A stretch of 42,500 nt of DNA from Symbiodinium natans (Eukaryota > Sar > Dinophyceae > Suessiales > Symbiodiniaceae). Made by a program: the position numbers and the translations under genes. Shown in pieces: positions 29,655-39,500 of the stretch (positions are counted from its first letter, which is position 1; each line of letters starts with the position of its first letter). The DNA is taken from assembly GCA_905221605.1 (NCBI GenBank), contig CAJNDS010002604.1, positions 102,473 through 144,972 on the forward strand, given 5' to 3'. The notes beneath the pieces were generated by a model. That model made no database searches and was not told where the DNA came from. It saw nothing but the letters and a program-made list of their open reading frames with translations.

Positions 29655-29976
29655 GGGTTAGGGTTTAGGGTTTAGGGTTGAGGGTTTAGGGTTTCGGGTT
29701 GAGGGTTTAGGGTTTAGGGTTGAGGGTTTAGGGTTTCGGGTTGAGGGTTTAGGGTTTAGGGTTTAGGGTTTTGGTTTAGGGTTTAGGGTTTAGGGTTTAG
29801 GGTTTAGGGTTTAGGGTTTAGGGTTTAGGGTTTCGGGTTTCGGGTTTAGGGTTTAGGGTTTAGGGTTGAGGGTTTAGGGTTTAGGGTTTAGGGTTTAGGA
29901 TTTTGGTTCTAGGGTTTAGGGTTTAGGGTTTAGGGTTTAGGGTTTAGGGTTTAGGGTTTCGGGTTTAGGGTTTGAC
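29655..29976 (+). repeat. TTTAGGG array with higher-order units
   Basis: About 45 units. The left third (about 29672-29755) cycles TTGAGGG, TTTAGGG, then TTTCGGG or TTTAGGG as a 21-base higher-order unit. The remainder is mainly TTTAGGG with scattered TTTCGGG. Confidence 0.95.
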
Positions 29977-30223
29977 GGCACTGAGCGCTTGTTTGTATGA
30001 GGAGATTTGGCAAATCGCTTGCTGATGTTGCAAGTTTTAATGTGACACGGGCTGGTATTGGAAGTTTTCTGAAGTCTTATACCATACGAACAAGCGCTCT
30101 GCATCACAATCATGTCGAGTTGCTCATGTTGATTGAGCCAAAGGTTGCTTGTACATAAGCATCTGGTTGCTTGTAGGCAATACGTAGCGCGGGGGGCGGT
30201 GTTTCCCAACGTAGCAAGACCCC

Positions 30224-30318
30224 ACCCTAAACCCTAAACCCTAAACCCTAAACCCTAAACCCTAAACCCTAAACCCTAAACCCTAAACCCTAAACCCTAA
30301 ACCCTAAACCCTAAACCC
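30224..30318 (-). repeat. CCCTAAA telomeric array
   Basis: About thirteen perfect CCCTAAA units, followed by a C-rich tract. Confidence 0.96.
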
Positions 30319-31466
30319 GCCCCCCCCCACCCCAACCCCTCTGTCGCCCCCCCCTCTGTCGCCCAGATATCTCGATGGCATCGTGCTGTGAACCCTAAGA
30401 ACCTTAAATGAACCGATCGGTTAGGGATGAGCCCTGAAAAAACCTTTGAAAAAAGGGAGCGCAGCGGAGCGGACCAGGGAAAACTTTTCCAGGGAATCTC
30501 TCCATCTTCAAACCAGGATCTCTCGGAAGATCTGCCGGAAAGAATCCGGGTACATCTCTCCCCCCAAGACACCCCCAAAAAAAGGCAAGTAACTGGAAGG
30601 GTTCAGGGTTTAGGGGGTAGGTAAACAGAACCCTAAACCCTAAACCCTCAACCCTCAGCCCTAAACCCTAAACCCTAAACCCTAAACCCTACAGCCTGTC
30701 CTGGAAAGCAGGGATGGAAGGAGTCCAATCCTGCCAGTTGAGGTTTAGTTCGGGTTTGGGGTTTAGGGTTTAGGGTGGCGGCGTGTTGGATGGGAAAAGG
30801 AAGTGAAAACCTCCCTCTTTCCCTCCTTACCCCCCAACCCCCCAAGAAAGGAACCGCTAACAAAATCACCAAACCCCAAACCTTAAACTTGTTCTCCTGC
30901 GGGGTCGGCGGCTTGAGCCGGAGGCTCTTAAATTTAGGGTTTGGGGTTTAGGGTTTAGGGTTTAGGGTTTAGGGTTTAGGGTTTAGGGTTTGGGCTTTCG
31001 GGTTTCGGGTTTAGGGCTTAGGGTTGAGGATATGAAGTAGGGCTTTATGTCACTGGCATCCCCAAAAGGACGCCCAATATATACCCTCTCCAAGAAAAGG
31101 AAACCTAAATACACTCACCCATAATAGTGCTATAAAGTTTCATATGGCCAACCCCACCCCACCCCCAAGCCCCAAGATCGAGCCCCTATGAGCGGGGTCC
31201 TTACTGTGGGCGTTGGGGGTCGAGGGAACCAAATATTCCCGATTACAGGGACGTAGGGTTGGCACTTAGCCAGAACGAAGCGCTCATAAACTGCGTGCGC
31301 CCAACTTATCTGAGGGTAGCTGCACGGTCCCTTACTATGGGCAACTTGCAAGGGGGCTCCTGTATATGCCCCGTTGTATACCCTACACAACCCAAGGGCC
31401 CATCATTCAGAACCCTAGGAGGTAAGGTGAAGCGGCCCGTGCAACTTCCCTCAGAACAAATCCCCC

Positions 31467-31582
31467 CAATGCCCTAAACCCTAAACCCTAAACCCTAAAC
31501 CCTAAACCCTAAACCCTAAACCCTAAAATCCAAGCCATAAACCCAAAACCCCAAACCATAAACCCTAAACCCTAAACCCTAC
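31467..31582 (-). repeat. CCCTAAA array
   Basis: About eight perfect CCCTAAA units, then degenerate units, then three perfect ones. Confidence 0.92.
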
Positions 31583-31667
31583 ATCCCCTTCATGCCCCCA
31601 AAACCCCGACATCCCGAAATCCCTGAGCGCCTGAAAGGCTGCCGCTCCCACCCCAGAGAGCCCAACC

Positions 31668-31852
31668 TAGATACATGTATACATATACATGTACATATAC
31701 ATGTACATATGCATGTACATATACATGTACATATACATGTACATATACATGTACAGATACATGTGCATATGTGTGTATATATATATACATATTTATACAC
31801 ACATTTTTGACGATCTATCTGTGTATATATATATATATACACACACACGTGT
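31668..31852. repeat. ATACATGTAC microsatellite
   Basis: About ten tandem copies of the self-complementary 12-mer ATACATGTACAT and variants, then TATATA and ACACAC tracts. The open frames on both strands here read Cys/Thr/Tyr or His/Val repeats and are not genes. Confidence 0.93.
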
Positions 31853-32079
31853 ACGTAAATAAGAATAGATATGATTCCTCCATTGAGGGGTCTTTCAAGG
31901 CTCGCTGTGGGATTTGGACCCCTCCTCCGCTGCACTGCATGCCCCGGGGGCACTTCTTGCATAGCCCGGATGCATCCTCCTTGTAGAAGCCTGGCGGAGA
32001 TGTGGGTTGAGGGGCGTTCGGGGGTTTAGGGTTTAGGGTTTAGGGCTTAGGGCTTAGGGCGGTTTGTTAGGGGTTTGTT

Positions 32080-32182
32080 AGAGGTTTGTTAGGGGTTTGG
32101 GGGGGTTTGGAGGGTTTGGGGGGTTTGGGGGGGTTTGGGGGCGGGGTTTGGGGGGGTTTGGGGGGGGTTTGGGGTTTTGGGG
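32080..32182 (+). repeat. GGGGGGTTT-type array
   Basis: About a dozen TTTGGGGGG-like units with G runs of four to seven, preceded by three TTTGTTAGG units; a G-rich derivative of the telomeric repeat. Confidence 0.88.
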
Positions 32183-33001
32183 GGGTTTGAAATCGATCTA
32201 AGGCACCTACTTCCCAACTTCCCCTGTTAAGAACTGGTAGTTCAGTTATGTCGGGTCATGCGACGACGCAGCGGGACCTGGGCCCTTTCATTGTCCGCTT
32301 TCGTTCCCCCAACAAGGAACGTTTGGGGTCCTCTCTCTCCTGGAGCAAAACCCTAAACCCTGAACCCTAAACCCCAAACCCTAAACCCTAAACCCTAAAC
32401 CCTAAACCCTAAACCCTAAGGGCCTGTAGGATGATCCCTCCTTGACGCGAGAAACCCTGGACGCCAAACACCCCAAAAAGGCACCTGGCTCGCAGTCGAA
32501 GAGGTGCGGTGGGGGCATGGCCGACCTGTTGCCATTCATCCATACCTCGATGATTCGGTGTGGGCGGCTTGCAGGTTTTGGGTTGAGGGCTTGGGGGTTG
32601 GGGCTATCTCTACCCATTTTCCTCTTCGGTAGAGTTACTCTTCTCGAACAAAGTGTGTCTTAAACATATATATATGGCTGCTTATTCTTAAACTAAACAA
32701 ACCATAAAGCTCAGGGATCTTGGCAAGTAGCTTGTCAGTCAAGGTAGGAAGACCCAATTTGGAGTGCTTGCAAACATCACTACCACCTACCGACTGACTG
32801 AGCCGTTGAAGTGGACTCCATGAGAACCCTCAGCCCTCAACCCAAAGTCCTAGTCCTAGTAGTAGGGATCAAAAATTCGTGGGGGCTCAAGGCGTCTACA
32901 TTTGAGAGCTTGAACAGACCGGCGGCCCAAAAAACCTATACTGTAGAGGCTTTGAGGTTTTGAGGTTTTGGGCGGTTTCTTTAGATCGGCTTCGGAAAGT
33001 A

Positions 33002-33233
33002 ATTTAGGGTTTAGGGTTTAGGGTTTAGGGTTTAGGGTTTAGGGGTTAGGGGTTAGGGGTTTAGGGTTTAGGGTTTAGGGTTTAGGGTTTAGGGTTTAGG
33101 GTTTAGGGTTTAGGGTTTAGGGTTTAGAGTTTAGGGTTTAGGGTTTAGGGTTTAGGGTTTAGTGGTTGGGGTTTGGGGTTTGGGGTTTGGGGTTTGGGGT
33201 TTGGGGTTTAGGGTTTAGGGTTTAGGGTTTAGG
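33002..33233 (+). repeat. TTTAGGG array with a TTTGGGG block
   Basis: About 33 units. Mostly TTTAGGG, with two GTTAGGG-type units near 33043-33058 and a run of six TTTGGGG units at about 33168-33208. Confidence 0.96.
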
Positions 33234-33336
33234 CTGCCCAAGTGCCAAGTTCGACTGGAAGACGAAGTTCTTCGTGGAAGCACTGAACACCTGGGCTTTC
33301 ATCCGAAGCCCGGGAGGGCTCCAAGGGGTTCAGATT

Positions 33337-33390
33337 GGGATGTCCCCCCTTATACGAACAGTCCCTCATGGGAATTTTAGCACCCCCTAT
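33337..33390. mobile_element. Family-I MITE fragment (left part)
   Basis: Begins GGGATGTCCCCCCTTATACG, continues through the family-I left arm and loop, and stops abruptly at the start of a telomeric array. Confidence 0.7.
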
Positions 33391-33619
33391 GTTTAGGGTT
33401 TAGGGTTTTAGGGTTTTAGGGTTTTAGGGTTTTAGGGTTTAGGGTTTAGGGTTTAGGGTTTAGGGGTTAGGGGTTAGGGTTTAGAGGTTAGGGGTTAGGG
33501 GTTAGGGGTTAGGGGTTAGGGGTTAAGGGTTAGGGGTTAGGGGTTAGGGGTTAGGGGTTGGGGGTTAGGGGTTAGGGGTTAGGGGTTAGGGGTTAGGGGG
33601 GGTTAGGGTTTAGGGTTTA
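33391..33619 (+). repeat. TTTAGGG then TTAGGGG array inside a MITE
   Basis: Begins with TTTTAGGG octamers and TTTAGGG units, then about 18 units of the variant TTAGGGG (33455-33600). Family-I MITE sequence borders it on both sides. Confidence 0.94.
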
Positions 33620-33621
33620 GT

Positions 33622-33703
33622 TATCCCAAGAGTCCTTGACAGGGATTCTAAGCGAGGGGTACTAGAATTCCGATTAAGGACTGTTAGTATGAGGGAAAGT
33701 CCC
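33622..33703. mobile_element. Family-I MITE fragment (right part)
   Basis: Starts at AGTCCTTGACAGGG, inside the left arm, and runs to the right terminus GGGAAAGTCCC, so it lacks only the outer left tip. It overlaps in content with the 33337 fragment; the two are therefore either two truncated copies or one copy partly duplicated around the array. Confidence 0.65.
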
Positions 33704-33826
33704 AAGGCTGGGACACCGAAGCTGCTTCTCGAATTTTGGGGGGCCTTTCTGATTAGAACAGGGTTTCGGGTTTTGGGTTCCCCCTAAACGGGTTCAGAGT
33801 TTAGGGTTTAGGGTTTAGGGTTTTGA

Positions 33827-34034
33827 GGGGTTATTACAGAATGTATAGGGACCATAAGGTGATACTATGAGTCATTGCTCTAACCCCTATATTGCCGTGT
33901 GCGTGCTTTGGCTGTGGGTGGCGCATCCAACGGACACGACCGAGGCGTCCATGATGGGGCTAGTGTAGGGGTCGGAAGAATTACTGATAGTATTTCCTTA
34001 TGGTCCCTCGATAAGCATACGATAGTAGCCCCCC
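33827..34034. mobile_element. Family-III MITE with long inverted arms
   Basis: A 208-bp element with imperfect inverted arms of about 70 bp. AGGGACCATAAGGTGATACT near 33847 pairs with the complement of the segment near 33990-34010 (AGGGACCATAAGGAAATACT when reversed), and the outer ends GGGGTTATTAC and GGGGCTACTAT also correspond. The central spacer is about 60 bp and GC-rich. No ORF. Confidence 0.7.
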
Positions 34035-34508
34035 AAAACCCTAAACCCTAAACCCTAAACCCTAAACCCTGTTCTAGCTACGAAGACCCCTATATTACAT
34101 TCCGCCGTCGGCAGCAATGTCGGCCAAGATGCTGCCACCTCTCGGAAGTCGGAGCTGTTCCTTGGGGGAAGTCAGTCTCAACACCCTAAACCCTAAACCC
34201 CAACCCTAAACCCTAAACCCTAACCCCTAAACCCGTTTAGGGCTTTGGGCTTCGGGCTGCTTTGCTATGGTTGGACCCCTCCACAGCTATCCCGCATCTC
34301 AAATAGCCCTATTGCAACATTGTTTAAACTCCTTTCCTATCATCACGATGCTACTTCTTATTCTTCTTCCTGCAGCATGACGAGGACCATTCTCCAGCCT
34401 ATTGATTCGTTATGTCCCTTCAGGAGGCTCTTCACCCGAATGGAGCGCCATCAGCGATTTGTGGGTTCAGGGTCGAGGAACTATTGGATCTAGGGTTAAG
34501 AGGCCCAT

Positions 34509-34679
34509 GCCCTAAACCCTAAACCCTAAACCCTAAACCCTAAACCCTAAACCCCAAACCCTAAGCCCTAAGCCCTAAGCCCTAAGCCCTAAGCCCTAAA
34601 CCCTAAACCCTAAACCCTAACCCCTAACCCTAACCCCCCCCCCCCCCCCCCCCCCCCGCCCCCAAAAAAAAAAAAAAAC
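34509..34679 (-). repeat. CCCTAAA/CCCTAAG array ending in C and A runs
   Basis: CCCTAAA units surround a block of five CCCTAAG units. The array ends in a run of 24 C (34634-34657), then a run of about 15 A. This mirrors the G25 run that ends the array at 27078-27322. Confidence 0.94.
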
Positions 34680-34747
34680 AAGCCCAGGCTCTCAGATGGC
34701 TGTACGTTGAAGAGATTGTAGGAAGTCAGCCGGTCGCCCTTCCTGGC

Positions 34748-34816
34748 AGGATTTAGGGTTTAGGGTTTAGGGTTTAGGGTTTAGGGCTTAGGGTTTAGGG
34801 TTTAAGGTTTAGGGTT
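34748..34816 (+). repeat. TTTAGGG telomeric array
   Basis: About nine units, the last telomeric array before the right-hand transposon. No telomeric repeat is seen from 34817 to the end of the window. Confidence 0.93.
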
Positions 34817-35050
34817 CTCCACGTCACGAAGGTCGACCTAAACGAACCCTGTACCTGAAAAAAAAGGGCTTCTATACTCTAAACATTCCGAACCCTTCAT
34901 CTGAAAAGGGTTTCTATGCTCAAAAAAATGCTAAAGGGATAAGGCGCTTGCCGGGATTCTTTCCTCTCATGTTTTCCCGCCCTTGCGCCAAATTTCCGTC
35001 CTTTCTCCAAGTAAGCATGTTGCGGATTTTCCCGTTCAAAGGGCTAACTT

Positions 35051-35145
35051 GGGATGTTCCCCCTTGTACCCACAGTCCTTACTAGGGATTATAGTACCCC
35101 TCCTACGATAATCCCTATTTAAGACTGCATAAGGGGGCACATCCC
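35051..35145. mobile_element. Family-I hairpin MITE, copy 4
   Basis: A 95-bp hairpin starting GGGATGTTCCCCCTTGTACC and ending GGGGGCACATCCC. It lies only 13 bp from the outer end of the DIRS-type element. Confidence 0.78.
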
Positions 35146-35158
35146 AGGATTCTCCGTT

Positions 35159-35316
35159 CAAAGATGGCTCGTCACTTTTGCTCTGCTGCTAACAAGTATC
35201 CCGAGTGCGCAGGCGAGATGCTTTGCATGATCGCCGAACTTGGCAGACTGCACAAACGTCGAAAGGAGCAGGAGGTAGGCTCTCAGGCCCATCTTCAAAC
35301 ACTGGAGCTCCATTCC
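35159..35316 (-). repeat. Split direct repeat B2
   Basis: 158 bp, identical to 35384-35541 except for one base (A versus C near 35218). It forms the outer 3' end of the element. The 130-codon open frames across this repeat pair on either strand are repeat artefacts. Confidence 0.88.
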
Positions 35317-35383
35317 GGGCGGGCTGGGTGGGCCCCAAAAGCTACAAGCAACAGGCATCGCTTCTTCACAATCTTTAGCAAGC
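35317..35383 (-). repeat. Split direct repeat A2
   Basis: 67 bp between the two B copies. Bases 35333-35371 are identical to 42462-42500 at the window edge (39 of 39), which identifies that edge sequence as the A1 copy at the element's 5' end. Confidence 0.85.
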
Positions 35384-35541
35384 CAAAGATGGCTCGTCAC
35401 TTTTGCTCTGCTGCTAACAAGTATCCCGAGTGCGCAGGCGAGCTGCTTTGCATGATCGCCGAACTTGGCAGACTGCACAAACGTCGAAAGGAGCAGGAGG
35501 TAGGCTCTCAGGCCCATCTTCAAACACTGGAGCTCCATTCC
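35384..35541 (-). repeat. Split direct repeat B1
   Basis: 158 bp, the inner B copy, beginning two bases past the end of the recombinase ORF at 35544. Confidence 0.88.
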
Positions 35542-35543
35542 AA

Positions 35544-36575
35544 TCATGTTACGTAGCTGTCGCCGCTCGCAGAGCCAGAACAGCGAGCCCTAGGGGCTTT
35601 CAGAAAGCAGTCAAGAACAGCTTCAGAGAAAGAAGCCAGGCGCATGACCTGGAGCCGCTGACTCTGTGTCAGCTTTGCGAGCAATAATTGCCCGGCTACG
35701 TCCTGTAGGTAATACTCAAGCGTCTTGCGTTGTTGCCACCGGCCACGCCACTGAATCTTTTCAACGTCTTCTGTTCTTTGATAGAGCCATGTCGCTCCTG
35801 AGCCTCGCAAAGTTTTCGGAGTGACACCCTTATCAGCTTCAGAGGTGGCCACATGCAGGTGGGAGAAGACGGCATTCCAACGGGTACGATGCACTTCACG
35901 TGAGCAGTTGAAGAGGGAAGCGCCGGGAGGTAGATGCCCGAAAAGCGCATCCAGAAACATTGCCGTCTTGTGATCAGAGATGCGAGCATGTTGCCGACGC
36001 ATAAAGCGCCGAGTCTTGCCGTCCGTAATGCGTACAAATGCCAGCTGGGTCGCGGTGAGCAAGTCCCTGGGCAGGATCAGCTCTTCCCTGGTCAAGTACA
36101 GAAACTCGCCTGGCCTGAGGAGGCCATGAAAACCCAGCAGTAAAGTAGCAGCGAAAAGCGGCCAACCCCACATCAAAGAAACTGTGACAGCTGCTCTGAT
36201 CATCGCCTCCGGCATCACCATGGACCTCTCAGTTGGCTCCTCTTCCTCCCACCTGGAGAGGATATTCCACGCCGACGCCAAAGATGCTTTGAAGTGCCGA
36301 TAGCGATCCACCACCGCATTGAGGGCTTCAGAGAAAACATACTTAGGATAACCCTCATAGAAAAGATACTTGCCGAAAGCAATCAGCGTAGTGCAGAGTA
36401 GCAGCCCAGAGCTTGCGAGCTGAGAAAAAGTGCACTGGAACTGGTCCTCGCTCCATTGCTGAAAAGAGTCAAACAGACCAGCTCGTCTGTTCTTCACAAC
36501 CGAGGTTAAACCGGAATCAAAGTCCAGCGTAACCCGGCTGCGTGCTTCAAGTCTAGAGGGCGCACGCCGAGGCAT
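35544..36575 (-). CDS. Tyrosine recombinase (DIRS-type)
   Basis: A 343-residue protein. Box I of tyrosine recombinases is seen as LLLGFHGLLRPGEFLYL (about residues 145-161), with the first catalytic Arg in LRPGE. Box II is seen as TPKTLRGSGATWLYQ (about 252-266), with the second Arg, followed by WRGRWQQRKTLEYYLQD, in which the Trp of GRW and the nucleophilic Tyr of LEYYLQ are placed as in the family. The usual His of HxLR is Lys here (KTLR), a substitution worth noting. The enzyme would integrate the circular retrotransposon DNA in place of an integrase. Its ATG lies within the end of the pol frame (23-base overlap), so translation may be coupled to pol. The ORF ends just before repeat B1. 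It is intact. Confidence 0.88.
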   Translation of the reverse strand: MPRRAPSRLEARSRVTLDFDSGLTSVVKNRRAGLFDSFQQWSEDQFQCTFSQLASSGLLLCTTLIAFGKYLFYEGYPKYVFSEALNAVVDRYRHFKASLASAWNILSRWEEEEPTERSMVMPEAMIRAAVTVSLMWGWPLFAATLLLGFHGLLRPGEFLYLTREELILPRDLLTATQLAFVRITDGKTRRFMRRQHARISDHKTAMFLDALFGHLPPGASLFNCSREVHRTRWNAVFSHLHVATSEADKGVTPKTLRGSGATWLYQRTEDVEKIQWRGRWQQRKTLEYYLQDVAGQLLLAKLTQSQRLQVMRLASFSEAVLDCFLKAPRARCSGSASGDSYVT

Positions 36576-39500
36576 GCTCTCTCTTGTAGAGCTGCAGAAC
36601 CGTCAACCGGGCCCACAACCCCGCTGGTCCCAAGATGTCGTCAGTAATCTTGACCAAATCGAGAATGCGCTTTGAGCCACTGAGCAATTGCTTTAACCAA
36701 AAGGGCTGAACTTCCAAGCGCTCCCTGAGCTGTTTCAAGCGCGAGGGATCGTCAGCCACATTATCATCGGTGCCGACATGGAAAAGACTCGGATAAAGCC
36801 CTGCACCCAGAATATGTGGAAGAACTGTTGACAAATAGAAGTTAAGCTTCTGACTGCTTGACCTGCCCTTCGAGTTGCAACCGATAGTGACTCGACTATC
36901 CAGCAAGGCCTCAAAACGAGAATTCGGTTCGGTTTTTGCAAGGTGTTTGAGCAGGCTTCGGAAAGAAAGCTCCTCGTTGACATTGATGTGGTTCACACGC
37001 TTGAAACGATATTGCAAGAGAACTTTCCATTGAAGCGTCAGGCTCAAATCTGCAATCCACCTTGGGGGTTTGTGAGCTGGGCGTCGGGTTGTAGAGGGCT
37101 TAGGGTGCCTGAGATCCTCAATGCACGGCGCAAGTAGTCGGCAAAGGTGTCTGAGCGCTGGGATGGGACATATGCCTGACATTTTGCAGACTGCTTCACC
37201 TGCTTTAGGGATGCGACCGAAGACCGTCACGCAGTCGGGTTTGCAATGCGCACAGAACTCTTTGACACTCTCATGGGTGAAAGTCCTTTCAATCCGCAGA
37301 TGCCCTGCTTGAGCGCCACAACCACAGCCGCCGCACATCTCAGAAACTTCGGAACGATTGCAAAGCCAGTGTGATGGTTTCTTGTAGGGGGTGCCGTACG
37401 TGCAATAACAAAATTTCACATCAACAAAACCTCTCAACCGAAGTCTTTGGAAGCAGTCAAGTCGATACATGACAGACGCCAGAGGAGTTTCGCTGGTGGA
37501 AATTAGGCCATAGGCAGCGCACAGATGCATAATCAAGGCTGCCCTCATGGCGAGCAATGTGCCGCCCCGAGTGATGGGCTCGTCTGGGTCAAAACCGAAA
37601 GGCTGCACCTTGCTCCTCAATCGTGGTCTACGCATAGTTCCGAAAGTAGCGCATGGAAGCCCCAAATGAAAATAGCAAATCACCCGTCTGCAAATCAAAC
37701 CGATAATAAGCTGCATCGTAGAGTTGAGAAGCAAATCACCATGAGGTCCGTCATTCATGTCGAACCCCGGATGGCAGGTGAACCCCTGTTCCTTGAAAGT
37801 GCTCGTCAAAGTGCCCTCACCCCTAAAAACTTCACAAACGTCGAACAGAAACCCTTCTGCCATTGAACCCGGAACTGGGCCCAGATCATCCGGCTGCAAA
37901 AGCTCGGTGCCGAAAGCATTGTCGAGGTAGGCTGCCAGCTGAGGTTGAAGATTTGTATGAAAACCCTTATGGTCAGCATGGCGCAATAATTCCAAGGTCG
38001 CTTCGGCTCCTATATGGCTTTGGCAGACCCCGGCTCCAAAAGGCGAAGCATCCGAGCAGAAAAGTTTTGAGAGGGGCTTCGCCCTCAGGTCCGTCGTCAT
38101 GCAAGGTGCAAAAAGGATAAGTAGCATCAGCTCCTGCTTTGCATCATGAGAAAGGGCGAAAATCTCACCGCGGGCATGTTGCGCAATGTCATGGAAAACC
38201 TGACTCATGAGACACATGGTTGGCCGGCGAAACATGACGACAAAAATCCATGATCCTATGATGCTCTGCAGAAGCTCGGTGGTCGTGAACCCCAGCAGCA
38301 CCAGCTCCAAAGTCAAAGCACATAATGCAACAGTCTTCAATCTTGGTGCACAAATATCACCCCGGATCCCGTCTATCTCGCCCCCCAGGATGGTAGCTTT
38401 ATAAGCGTTACGAACGGCCTTCTTTGGTGATGTTCTGAGGTTCACCGACGCATACTGCTTACCAGCCCGTGCAAAGATCTTCTGATCGGCTCGGGAGGGA
38501 GGAGGCTCTTTGGAAACAGCTTTACGAGGTACTCGCAGAAGATATGCATGGTCATCGATACATAGCAGCTCGTACCCAGGGCCTCGGGGAACTGGATGTT
38601 TGTAAGCTACTTGTTCAGAGGGTCTGAGACAACCAGCACGTTGAAGGAGCACTGTATGTACGTGTTGTGCTGTTTCAACAGCAAAGTTTGTCCCCATGGC
38701 AAGGGTGCGAAAGCACCCCACCACAGGAACATTGTCCAACTCCGGCCGATACGCTCTCCACCCTCGAAACAGCGAACCTGGGAAGACTCCGTGAATGTGG
38801 TTCCGGGCTGCGTGGGCATCGCTGACAATGAAGTTGTGATAAAAATCCTTAAGGTCATCTGATCCCATCACCAGGTTCTCTGTCTCAGGAAGAAACATCT
38901 GGCATAGCAAACTGGAGTGCGCAAGCGACAGCGTAGCGTCAGACACCGAAAAGCTCCTAGAATTCTCGGAAATAGGATTCAATATCTGGCGGTCAACCCT
39001 GTCATCCTTGTACACAGCAAACAAACCGCAACGATATCTATGTTCAGACTGCGAGGCTGGGAGCAGATACAAAGAGTCCACTAGGTCCCACTTTTTGTAA
39101 AGGGCCAGCTGATCATCACGGTCGGCTTGCACTCGGGCTAGCTTCGTTTTTGGCCAGCAGGTTTCGGGCTTCAGGAAGGCTCTTGGGTCTGCGAAGCCAC
39201 TCTTAAGGAGAGGGTCAACTAGGAACCGAGAAGCATCAAACTGGGGGGCCACCTCGAAAACCAATCTGTCAGGCTTGATGCGCAGGCTGCTGGTAGAGGA
39301 GGATTTTCCAGATTGAAGCGGGCCATACCCGATCCCTGCTTGCCTTTCTGGATTGAACGAAGCAATGCTGTTCACCTCACCTTTCGAAGTGGGGCGTTCG
39401 CTGGAGTCGGCATTAGATCTTCGAGTTTGGCACTTGCTTGGCTTACTGTACGGAGAAAATTGGGACTGTAAGTGGTGGCTTTGCTGTAAAAGTGACTGTA

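Larger units (their letters stand above)
21113..35050. other. Non-coding mosaic of telomeric arrays and MITEs
   Basis: No convincing gene is seen in this 14 kb. Telomeric arrays in both orientations alternate with short unique spacers and hairpin elements; the larger ones are listed separately. Small arrays not listed lie near 21189-21290, 22005-22025, 22465-22515, 24080-24127, 24568-24625, 24720-24775, 25690-25820, 26365-26420, 26870-26930, 28405-28445, 28800-28850, 29480-29550, 30625-30695, 30930-31010, 32345-32420, 34035-34072 and 34183-34235. Open frames of 60-130 codons in this interval consist of repeat translations or lack any protein-like feature. Confidence 0.8.

Noticed and set aside
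31030-31145. A possible hairpin with GATATGAAGTAGGG and TTTCATATGG ends
   Set aside because: The arms pair only over about 20 interrupted bases; too weak to call an element.
34245-34493. An 82-codon plus-strand frame
   Set aside because: It starts in a repeat array, has no domain or leader, and its composition matches the flanking spacer sequence.
1-34816. True chromosome end
   Set aside because: Arrays occur in both orientations throughout, are short, and the window continues into a 7 kb transposon, so this is not a terminal telomere, although a subtelomeric location remains possible.
35158-35556. Pairs of 129-130 codon frames on both strands
   Set aside because: They are the duplicated split direct repeats of the retrotransposon read through twice.
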